Shown: piece by piece, positions 1 through 6,356 of the stretch
Numbering within the stretch: the stretch's first letter is position 1
Layout: the number at the start of each line of letters is the position of its first letter
Source of the DNA: an uncultured Clostridia bacterium
GTDB lineage: Bacteria; Bacillota; Clostridia; Oscillospirales; Ruminococcaceae
Assembly (NCBI GenBank): GCA_947165805.1
Contig: CAMVBT010000104.1
Location: 1-8,174 of the forward strand
Direction of reading: 5' to 3'
Length of the DNA: 8,174 nt
Translations under genes and position numbers: made by a program
The notes under the pieces: generated by a model
Databases searched by the model: none
Told to the model about the DNA's origin: nothing
What the model saw: only the letters and a program-made list of their open reading frames with translations

Positions 1-486
1 GGCAAGCCGATAAAGGCGGTGTTCCCCGGAAGATGCTTCCGCAACGAGACTATCGACGCGTGCCATGAGAACACCTTCTTCCAGATGGAGGGCATCATGG
101 TCGATAAGAACATCTCGATCTCGAACCTGATATTCTTCATGAAGACTATGCTCTCCGAGGTGTTCGGGCGTGAGATAAAGGTGCGCCTGCGCCCGGGCTT
201 CTTCCCGTTCGTTGAACCGGGCTTCGAGCTCGACATCAGCTGCCTCATCTGCGGCGGCAAGGGCTGCCCGACCTGCAAGCACAGCGGCTGGCTGGAGCTC
301 TGCCCCTGCGGTATGATACACCCCGAGGTGCTCAAGGCCGGCGGCATCGACCCCGAGGAATACACGGGCTTCGCGTTCGGACTCGGAATGACGCGCCTTG
401 CCATGATGAAGTACGGCATCAAGGATATACGCGACCTGAACAGCGGCAACTTAAAGGCGCTGGCTCAGTTCACGCAGGACTGCTGA
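1..486 (+). CDS. pheS: Phenylalanyl-tRNA synthetase alpha subunit, C-terminal part (5' end outside window)
   Basis: This is the catalytic alpha subunit of the cytoplasmic alpha2-beta2 enzyme that charges tRNA-Phe with phenylalanine. The frame is open from base 1, so an apparent start near base 19 (a GTG) is not real. What remains is the C-terminal part of the class II catalytic core. Motif 2 is visible at the start ([20 protein letters not shown]), and motif 3 near the end ([18 protein letters not shown]). Between them is a Cys-rich insertion, CxxCGGKGCxxCK followed by GWLELCPCG, encoded at 241–309. From memory of the family, Firmicute PheS proteins carry the first four cysteines; the extra CPC pair is less usual. 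The stop at 484–486 lies 19 nt before pheT, so the two form the usual pheST operon. No base of its promoter or leader is in the window. Confidence 0.97.
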   Translation, partial: GKPIKAVFPGRCFRNETIDACHENTFFQMEGIMVDKNISISNLIFFMKTMLSEVFGREIKVRLRPGFFPFVEPGFELDISCLICGGKGCPTCKHSGWLELCPCGMIHPEVLKAGGIDPEEYTGFAFGLGMTRLAMMKYGIKDIRDLNSGNLKALAQFTQDC

Positions 487-490
487 GGAA

Positions 491-497
491 AGGGAGG
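491..497 (+). promoter_or_regulatory. Ribosome binding site of pheT
   Basis: AGGGAGG lies 8 nt before the ATG at 506, within the pheS–pheT gap. It supports 506 as the start over the in-frame ATG at 518. Confidence 0.8.
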
Positions 498-505
498 AAC
501 CGACA

Positions 506-2857
506 ATGTTTTTATCAATGAACTGGATCTCTGATTTCGTCGATCTCAGCGGTCTTGACAAACTGAAGCTTATACAGCAGTTCTCGCTCTCCACCGCGGA
601 AGTGGAAAACGAGATATTCATGAAGGGCGAGCAGCTCGACGGCATAGTCTGCGCCGAGATACTCTCCGTGGAGCCCCACCCCGAGTCAAAGAAGCTCCAC
701 CTGCTGAAAGTGGACTGCGGCACCGGCGAGCCCGTTGACGTGGTCTGCGGAGCCCCGAACGTAAGAGTGGGCTTGAAGACCGCGTTCGCACCCCTCGGCG
801 CGCGTATAGGCGATATCACGATAGCTCCCCGCAAGCTGGCAGGGTACACATCGAACGGTATGTGCTGCTCCGAGGCGGAGATAGGCATTTCCGACAACAA
901 CGGCGGCATCATGGAGATAACCGACGATATCGCGAACGGCACTCCGCTCAAGGACGTGTACGAGATAGACGATATCATCTTCGAGGTGGACAACAAGTCC
1001 CTCACCAACCGCCCCGACCTCTGGGGACACTACGGCATAGCCCGCGAGTTCGCGGCGCTCTCCGGCAGACCGCTGAAAGCCATTGAGACCGCCGACCTCG
1101 CGCCCTACTCCGGACTGCCCGGAGTCGATATGAAGATCGAGGACCCGCTCTGCTACCGCTACGCCTGCATAAAGTTCGACAGCGTCAGCCGCACCGTCAG
1201 CCCCGTCAATATGCGCATACGCCTCTACTACTGCGGTATGCGCGCGATAAACTTCCTCGCCGACATCACGAACTACATCATGCTCGAAATGGGTCAGCCC
1301 ATGCACGCGTTCGACTCGCGCAAGGTCGAGAAGATACGCATAAAGCGCTTCCCCGAGCCGTTCGATTTCCAGACGCTCGACAAGGAAGTGCGCCGCATAG
1401 ACCCCGACACCCTTATGATATGCAACGGCGACACTCCCGTGGCTATCGCGGGTATTATGGGAGGTCTCGACTCCGAGATAGTCGAGGACACCACTGCTCT
1501 CACGCTCGAATCGGCGTGCTTCGACCCCGTTTCGATCAGAAAGTCCACAGTGCGCCTTTCGCACAGAACGGACGCTTCGATGAGATACGAAAAGAGCCTC
1601 GACCCCGAAATGGTCGTTACCGCGACAGGGCGCTTCATAAAGCTCCTCATGGCGGGAGACCCGGGCGTGCGCGTCATATCGTCCCTCACCGACGAGTATA
1701 TCCACAAGTATCCGCACGTTTCGTTCAGCTTCGACCGTAAGTACGTTGACCGCTACACGGGCATAGAGATAGACGACGACACCATTATAAAGACGCTCAC
1801 GTCGCTGGGCTTCGGCATAAAGGCGGAGAACGGCACGTTCACCGTGGACGTCCCGACATGGAGAGCGACAAAGGACGTTACTATCAAGGCCGACATCATC
1901 GAGGAGATCACCCGAATCTACGGCTACGACAACTTCGACGTGCATACCGCGGTATCGCCGCTGTATCCCGTGCGCATCTCCACCGAAAAGAACGTCGAGG
2001 AGCAGATAAAGGACCTTCTCGTGAAGCGCTTCTCGCTGCATGAGGTACACTCCTACATCTGGCCGTACTACGACGAATTCAGGGAGCTGGGCATAGAAGC
2101 CGAGGACAACATAGGCCTGCTCAATTCGACGGTCGTTGTCCGCCGCTCGATAGAGCCGACGCAGCTCTGCCAGATAAACACGAACTCCGCCTACGCGCCG
2201 GATTTCGGCATCTTCGAGATAGGCAGGGTCGCGGACGGCGTTGACCCCAAAACGAACCTCGTCAACGAGTACAAGAAGCTCTGCATAACGCTGTTCAGCA
2301 AGACGCAGAGCACCGAGAAGCTCTACCTGAGGCTGCGCGACATGATAGCCGTCCTCGCGGACGACATCAAGCACAAGCCCGTCACCTTCGAGAAGCGCGA
2401 AGCAGCTCACAGCTGGCAGCACCCGAAGAACCTGAACGCGGTTATCTGCGACGGCACGGTGATCGGCGAGATAGGACTTCCCTACCCGACAATAACAGCG
2501 AAGATAGACAAGAAATCCGTCATAGTGTACGCGGAGATAGATGTCAAGGCGTTTGCGGAGATCGCGGCGTCCGGCATCAGCTATGAGGAGCCTCCGAAGT
2601 ACCCGGGCGTCGAGGTCGATCTGACTCTGCGCACTTCCGTATTCTCGCCTGTTGCCGACGCGGTGCGCGCGGTGAACTCTCCGCTTGTGAACAAGGTAAC
2701 GCTCACGGACACATACGACGACGAGAACGGACGAGCTCTCACGGTGCGGATAGCTTTCCTCAACAGAGAAAGAACCCTCACCCACGAAGAAGTGGCGAAG
2801 GTCGTCGATGAAATAATAGCACAGCTAAAAGAAAAGAATGTTTATATGAAGGAATGA
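506..2857 (+). CDS. pheT: Phenylalanyl-tRNA synthetase beta subunit
   Basis: Complete 783-residue beta subunit, close to the usual bacterial length of about 790–800. It partners PheS, binds tRNA-Phe and carries the editing site. The N-terminus MFLSMNWISDFVDL matches the family's opening, which together with the Shine-Dalgarno sequence fixes the start. Domains in order: an EMAP/OB-fold tRNA-binding domain from about residue 45 to 150 (HPESKKLHLLKVD, then CGAPNVR and SNGMCCSEAEIG); the B3/B4 editing region at about 205–390 (MGQPMHAFD, IAGIMGG, SHRTDASMRYEKSLDPE); the B5 domain at about 406–477, ending IIEEITRIYGYDNF; a catalytic-like core; and the FDX-ACB anticodon-binding domain from about 697 (PKYPGVEVDLTLR) to the end. 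No frameshift or missing domain is seen. It ends the + strand operon, and transcription probably stops at the hairpin near 2986–3024. Confidence 0.98.
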   Translation: MFLSMNWISDFVDLSGLDKLKLIQQFSLSTAEVENEIFMKGEQLDGIVCAEILSVEPHPESKKLHLLKVDCGTGEPVDVVCGAPNVRVGLKTAFAPLGARIGDITIAPRKLAGYTSNGMCCSEAEIGISDNNGGIMEITDDIANGTPLKDVYEIDDIIFEVDNKSLTNRPDLWGHYGIAREFAALSGRPLKAIETADLAPYSGLPGVDMKIEDPLCYRYACIKFDSVSRTVSPVNMRIRLYYCGMRAINFLADITNYIMLEMGQPMHAFDSRKVEKIRIKRFPEPFDFQTLDKEVRRIDPDTLMICNGDTPVAIAGIMGGLDSEIVEDTTALTLESACFDPVSIRKSTVRLSHRTDASMRYEKSLDPEMVVTATGRFIKLLMAGDPGVRVISSLTDEYIHKYPHVSFSFDRKYVDRYTGIEIDDDTIIKTLTSLGFGIKAENGTFTVDVPTWRATKDVTIKADIIEEITRIYGYDNFDVHTAVSPLYPVRISTEKNVEEQIKDLLVKRFSLHEVHSYIWPYYDEFRELGIEAEDNIGLLNSTVVVRRSIEPTQLCQINTNSAYAPDFGIFEIGRVADGVDPKTNLVNEYKKLCITLFSKTQSTEKLYLRLRDMIAVLADDIKHKPVTFEKREAAHSWQHPKNLNAVICDGTVIGEIGLPYPTITAKIDKKSVIVYAEIDVKAFAEIAASGISYEEPPKYPGVEVDLTLRTSVFSPVADAVRAVNSPLVNKVTLTDTYDDENGRALTVRIAFLNRERTLTHEEVAKVVDEIIAQLKEKNVYMKE

Positions 2858-2872
2858 ACAGGTAATCGGAAG

Positions 2873-2914
2873 TCAGTGAATAGTGAATGGTGAATAGTGA
2901 ATAATGAATAGTTG
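2873..2914 (+). repeat. Left array of six imperfect 7-bp repeats
   Basis: Tandem units in one phase: TCAGTGA, ATAGTGA, ATGGTGA, ATAGTGA, ATAATGA, ATAGTTG. The last runs into the TGTGGAGTC of the inverted repeat. Because 7 is not a multiple of 3, the TAG, TGA and TAA triplets fall in every + strand frame, so any readthrough from pheT is quickly stopped. Confidence 0.8.
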
Positions 2915-2933
2915 TGGAGTCCGCTGCGCGGAC
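2910..2933 (+). repeat. Left arm: 12-bp inverted repeat plus hairpin
   Basis: AGTTGTGGAGTC (2910–2921) overlaps a perfect 6-bp hairpin, GTCCGC / TGC loop / GCGGAC (2919–2933), followed by ATATTTAAAAA. It has no T-tract after the stem on this strand, so it is not a terminator by itself. Confidence 0.75.
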
Positions 2934-2943
2934 ATATTTAAAA

Positions 2944-2962
2944 ACTGACGAGACTCGTCAGT
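2944..2962. other. Internal hairpin
   Basis: ACTGACGA / GAC / TCGTCAGT forms a perfect 8-bp stem with a 3-nt loop. The nearest T-run (2971–2975) begins 8 nt past the stem, too far for a standard intrinsic terminator. It could be an auxiliary terminator for pheT or a structural part of the repeat element. Confidence 0.55.
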
Positions 2963-2985
2963 GATCACCGTTTTTCACAAACGAT

Positions 2986-3024
2986 CAAAGGGGGCAGTAA
3001 TACTGCCCCCTTTGTTATTTTTTT
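2986..3024 (+). terminator. Strong rho-independent terminator, possibly bidirectional
   Basis: CAAAGGGGGCAGT (2986–2998), loop AAT, ACTGCCCCCTTTG (3002–3014) makes a perfect 13-bp stem with a GC-rich core. It is followed on the + strand by TTATTTTTTT (3015–3024). It ends the pheST transcript. The opposite strand has only a poorer T-tract after the stem, so termination of the convergent phosphatase operon there is plausible but weaker. Confidence 0.92.
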
Positions 3025-3029
3025 AATTC

Positions 3030-3053
3030 GTCGCCGCAGGCGACTCCACAACT
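3030..3053 (-). repeat. Right arm: 12-bp inverted repeat plus hairpin
   Basis: GACTCCACAACT (3042–3053) is the exact inverse of the left arm. It overlaps hairpin GTCGCC / GCA / GGCGAC (3030–3044). Read on the − strand the arm is AGTTGTGGAGTC, then GCC, TGC, GGC, GAC. It has the same loop and flanks as the left arm, but the three inner stem pairs are different and still fully complementary. Confidence 0.75.
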
Positions 3054-3069
3054 GTACACTGTTAACTGT
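3049..3069 (-). repeat. Right array of three 7-bp repeats
   Basis: On the − strand the units are ACAGTTA, ACAGTGT and ACAGTTG, running into TGTGGAGTC. They are in the same phase relative to the inverted repeat as the left array and share its A-N-A-G-T core, so the symmetry of the element extends beyond the 12-bp match. Confidence 0.65.
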
Positions 3070-3070
3070 A

Positions 3071-4792
3071 TCAGCTGTTTGTTCCAAAGTACCGGAAACC
3101 AAGCATTGTCAGATCGTCGAACTGAGGTGCTTCGCCGACGAAGTCATCGACGGAGGTCTTCACGGCGTTGAGAATGTCCTTCTGCGAAGCGTCGGGAGCC
3201 ACGCTGTTGAGCGCCCCGAGCATACGGTCGGTGCCGTAGAGCTCGTTGGCGGAGTTGGTGGCCTCGGGGACACCGTCGGTGTAGACGAACAGGCTGTCTC
3301 CGGGGTGCAGCTCAAATTCGTGCTCCCTGAACCGCATACCCTCCATGGTCGCGACAGCGGGCGAGTGGCGGTACACCACAAGCTCGTACTCCCCGCCGCT
3401 GCGGCGCAGTACGGGGTGCTCGTGACCGGCGTTCGCCGCCATGCCCTTGCCCGTGGATATCTCGAGTATGCCGAGCCATACGGTGACGAAAAGCTCCGCC
3501 TCGTTGCCCTCGCAGAGCTGCTCGTTCGCCTGCATAAGCACCTTCGCCGGGGACAGCTCACCGAGCTGGGCGTGGTTCTTGATGAGCGTCTTGGCAATGA
3601 CCATGAACAGCGCCGCCGGAACGCCCTTGCCCGATACGTCCGCCATTACTATGGCAAGGTGATCGTCGTCGATGAGGAAGAAGTCGTAAAAGTCGCCGCC
3701 GACCTCCTTCGCGGGGTTCATGGTGGCGTAGATGTCAAACTCCTTCCTGCCGGGGAACGGCGGGAAGATAGACGGCAGCATATCCGCCTGTATCTGCGTG
3801 GCGACGTTCAGCTCGGCGCTTATGCGCTCCTTCTCGGCGGTGATCTTCGTTATGTTCCCGATGTACTCCTTTATGTCGATCTCCATGCGCAGGAGGCTCT
3901 CACTGAGGAGCTGTACCTCGTCGCCGGTCTTTATCCTGCCGAGCTTGTCGGACACCTCCGCGTTGTTGTCCGCGAATTTTCCGGCCTCGGAAGCAACCGT
4001 GACAATGGGCTTTATCATCGTGCTGACGATAAAGAACAGGTCGATCGCCAGAAGCAGAGCCATTATGATGCACGATACGATCAGCACTTTTACGACGAAC
4101 TCGGTGATGTCGCTCTCGAGGGTGAGCATCGGTATCTCGACGCTGACGAACGCGACCGCCTCTCCGCCGTAGGAAACGGGATACGAAGCGGTGAGGATAT
4201 GTCCGAACTGATAGTCCGTGATTATCTTGCGCTCAAAGGGCTGACCCGTTCTCGCGGCCTCCTCGATATCCTTCCTGTATTCGGGATAAACGGCGCTCCT
4301 GTCGCCCATGCGGAATTGCAGGGACGGGTCGTAGTAGCTGTCCATTATGTAGACGATAGGCTTCCATTCCTTCGCCTCCGCCTTTTCGGGAGTATAAGAT
4401 ATCAGCTCGTCCATGTCGCACCAGCTCACGAAGATATCGTTCGCGCCCATGCTGCGGCGCAGCTTGTCGATATACTCCCACAGCTCGCGGTATCTGTCGG
4501 TCTCCATTACGGCATCGAGGCTTATACGGTCGGTCTCACCCGCGGCGTACTGCCGGACAAGCTCCGCGTACCCGGTCAGCTCCTCGCGCGTGAAATACCC
4601 GGCAGCCACATGAGCCGTCTGATACGCGACGGTGTTGTAGTGATCGGTTATCGAGTCGGTGTATGTGTGCGAACCGACTGCGATAGCCGCCCCCGCGATC
4701 AGCACGACGATCAGCACCAGACCGATTATCATTTTCGGCGCGAGTCCGAGCTTTATTTTTCCCGTCTTAGCTTGAGTATTGTTTCCTTCCAT
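3071..4792 (-). CDS. Membrane sensor PP2C-type (SpoIIE/RsbU family) serine/threonine phosphatase with HAMP domain
   Basis: A 573-residue membrane-bound phosphatase expected to dephosphorylate a STAS anti-anti-sigma protein in a partner-switching circuit. Order: TM1 at about 21–40; extracellular sensor at about 41–232, resembling a Cache-type module in size and position; TM2 at about 233–258; HAMP at about 259–310, beginning after KPIVTVASEAGKFADN; an RsbU-like helical linker (ELNVATQIQADMLPSIFPP); and the PP2C/SpoIIE domain at about 350–570. Metal-binding and core motifs are intact: GGDFYD 365–370, DVSGKG 385–390, NAGHEHP 454–460, YTDG 504–507, FDDLT 558–562. The start overlaps the 3' end of the GH3 gene by 40 nt, implying co-transcription and coupling. 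It is last in the operon and its stop directly abuts the repeat element. The ligand is unknown, and the natural target is inferred from the operon's STAS and RsbW-like members. Confidence 0.93.
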   Translation of the reverse strand: MEGNNTQAKTGKIKLGLAPKMIIGLVLIVVLIAGAAIAVGSHTYTDSITDHYNTVAYQTAHVAAGYFTREELTGYAELVRQYAAGETDRISLDAVMETDRYRELWEYIDKLRRSMGANDIFVSWCDMDELISYTPEKAEAKEWKPIVYIMDSYYDPSLQFRMGDRSAVYPEYRKDIEEAARTGQPFERKIITDYQFGHILTASYPVSYGGEAVAFVSVEIPMLTLESDITEFVVKVLIVSCIIMALLLAIDLFFIVSTMIKPIVTVASEAGKFADNNAEVSDKLGRIKTGDEVQLLSESLLRMEIDIKEYIGNITKITAEKERISAELNVATQIQADMLPSIFPPFPGRKEFDIYATMNPAKEVGGDFYDFFLIDDDHLAIVMADVSGKGVPAALFMVIAKTLIKNHAQLGELSPAKVLMQANEQLCEGNEAELFVTVWLGILEISTGKGMAANAGHEHPVLRRSGGEYELVVYRHSPAVATMEGMRFREHEFELHPGDSLFVYTDGVPEATNSANELYGTDRMLGALNSVAPDASQKDILNAVKTSVDDFVGEAPQFDDLTMLGFRYFGTNS

Positions 4793-4794
4793 TT

Positions 4795-4813
4795 CTCCTC
4801 AGGCACCTCCTTT
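4795..4813 (-). promoter_or_regulatory. Two candidate ribosome binding sites for the phosphatase gene, inside the GH3 coding end
   Basis: On the − strand, AAAGGAGGTG (4813–4804) is a near-perfect anti-16S match but lies 11 nt before the ATG. GAGGAG (4800–4795) is only 2 nt from it. Neither spacing is ideal alone. Together they support the start at 4792, where no better in-frame start is seen. Confidence 0.55.
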
Positions 4814-5928
4814 GGGAAGATGTGTTTTGCCTTTCCGTGGACGCGTTTCTGTCCGGATCCCGACAGGCTCTCGAATCTGTCGTACTCCTCCGCCGTGCAG
4901 AGCATCACAGCGGGGCGCGCTATCTGTCCCGCCTCGCGCAGCTCCTTGTAATCGGGGCTGTTGAGCATGAGCGAGCGGTCGAGAAGCCCGGCGGCCTCTT
5001 CATCGCTCACGCTGCCCGCGTCACGGACTGCCATTACCGTGAAATACTTTCCCGGCAGCTCTTCAAGCACGGCTCCGACGCAGTATTTTTCGACCTCGAG
5101 CCCGTTCTCGCGGAGCCCGTAGACCGCCTGCTCGAGCTGACGGGAATCTATCTTCTCCCCCGCGATGTTGAGCACCTGACCCTTGCGGAACATGAACTCG
5201 ATGACCGGGCTTTTTCCGATGAAGCCGTTCACCTTTATCACGTCGCCGAGGCGGTATCTGTACAGACCGGAGAAATTCGTTATCAGAGGCTCGTAGAGCT
5301 CCCCGACTTTCAGTTCATGGGGCTGGAACGTCTCGCCGTCCTCCGCCGGATAAGGCAGGAACTCGAAAAATCCCGTCCTCAGCACCATAACATAGCTGTA
5401 TTCGTTCAGGCGCGGAGGCACTCCTATCAGGCTCTCCGAGCAGCAATAGCAGTAATACTGCTTCGGTATGTCCCCGACATATTCCGACAAAGCCGCGTCC
5501 TCGGTGAGATAATACTTGTTGCCTATGCCGTTGAGCAGCTCGAGGTGCTCCCACAGCCGGCGGGCTATGTTTTCAAAGCCCTTTTCACATTCCGTTTCGA
5601 TCTTCCGCAGCCGCTCCTCGGGGACATTCAGCGAGAGCAGATATTCCCGCGTCCCTTCCGGCACCGAAAGTCCCTCCGGTATCCTGCGGGCGCGCATATC
5701 CACGACAAGCCCCTGCCAGTTTTCCTTTATATATCCGAAGAAATTCAGCGTTTCATACAGGAACGTGGACTCGAGCACCTGCAGGTCCTCACAGGCGAGC
5801 GCGGCGTAGGCCTTCGCGTAGATCATATCCTTCGCCTCGCACGGCACGAAGAACAGGTCCTTCCCGCCGACGTATCTGTCGATCTCCATGAGACCGGCTT
5901 CATACAGGTACTTGTAGATAGACGTTCC

Positions 5929-5930
5929 GG
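5929..5930 (-). other. Probable single-base insertion (frameshift) in the GH3 gene
   Basis: On the − strand the reading GAC CGG AAC leads to a stop at 5902–5900. Dropping one C gives GAC GGA ACG TCT ATC, that is D-G-T-S-I, which continues in the conserved downstream frame. The two frames are both open only between about 5967 and 5903, so the shift must lie there. The exact base is inferred from protein sense. Confidence 0.7.
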
Positions 5931-6356
5931 TCGGCGTAGGCGGGGTAAGTGCGGTAGGAGCTGAGCATCAGCCGCCTGCCCCTGAACGGGCTGAGGAACA
6001 GCTTTTTCGGGTCCTCGGTGAGCTTGCCTTCCTTCGCGAGCTCAAGATCGGATTTCGGCAGATACTTCGATTCCCCGGTCGTCCCGGAGGTGCTGCAGAA
6101 CTTATCGACGGGGTATCCCGTGAGCACGTTCTTTTCGCCGTTCATCATGCGCGCGACGTATTCCTTTATATCGTCGTAACCGCACACCGGGACGCGGCGC
6201 TTGTACTCCTCCACGCTGTCTATGCCGGCAAATCCGTACTTTCTGCCGTATTCGGTATCACGGCTCTCGCCGAGTATGGTCATCAGGTTTTCGCGGTTGA
6301 CCTCATCGGCTCTTTCGCACAGAGCCCTGAGCTCATCGCTTATCCTTTCCATCCGG

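Larger units (their letters stand above)
2873..3070. repeat. Compact inverted-repeat element filling the pheT / phosphatase convergent gap
   Basis: Almost the whole intergenic region is symmetric. Reading inward from each side it has 7-bp repeats, the 12-bp sequence AGTTGTGGAGTC (2910–2921; exact inverse at 3042–3053), a GTC-NNN-TGC-NNN-GAC hairpin, and then an A/T-rich run. The centre holds one extra hairpin and a perfect 13-bp terminator stem. The right edge abuts the phosphatase stop codon exactly, and the left edge lies 15 nt after the pheT stop. No open frame or transposase is present. The structure resembles a MITE-like or other non-autonomous repeat that provides a terminator. Repetition elsewhere in the genome cannot be seen from here, so mobility is inference. 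Confidence 0.7.
4753..6352 (-). pseudogene. GH3-family acyl-adenylating enzyme (acyl acid–amido synthetase-like), frameshifted
   Basis: The GH3 family (plant JAR1/GH3 and bacterial relatives in the adenylate-forming superfamily) activates a carboxylic acid with ATP, typically to join it to an amino acid. Two adjacent − strand frames carry one protein: 6352–5900 (150 codons, true sequence to about D141) and a second frame encoding GTSIYKYLYEAGLMEIDRYV onward to 4753. Removing one base near 5929–5930 gives a continuous 532-residue protein, a normal family length. Conserved parts are all present: phosphate-binding STSGTTGESK (87–96), a CCSESLIGV segment, YRYRLGDV (about 364–371 in the joined protein), and the FRKGQVLNIAGEKID region. 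The start lies 4 nt after the transporter stop, with a weak purine-rich site upstream. Either this is a recent pseudogene, or the extra base is a sequence error and the gene is intact; the unspoiled motifs favour a very recent lesion or an error. The substrate is unknown. Confidence 0.85.

Noticed and set aside
686..2785. 699-codon open frame antisense to pheT
   Set aside because: pheT is unmistakable on the other strand. The antisense translation is rich in Arg, Val, His and Tyr without recognisable motifs, as expected from codon bias in GC-rich DNA.
2873..2914. CRISPR-like array
   Set aside because: The units are 7 bp in direct contact with no spacers.
2944..2975. Second intrinsic terminator after pheT
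   Set aside because: The stem is good but the T-run begins 8 nt after it. The adjacent stem at 2986–3014 with an immediate T-tract is the convincing terminator.
3305..4951. 548-codon + strand open frame opposite the phosphatase
   Set aside because: The − strand gene has full family motifs. The + frame has low-complexity charged sequence and runs across two real genes.
4753..5889. Independent gene starting at the ATG at 5889
   Set aside because: The start falls inside a conserved GH3 segment, has no ribosome binding site, and the same frame continues upstream with sensible GH3 sequence.
5900..5967. Programmed +1 frameshift in the GH3 gene
   Set aside because: No known slippery site, in-frame stop at the shift point or stimulatory structure is evident. 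A simple indel explains the data better.
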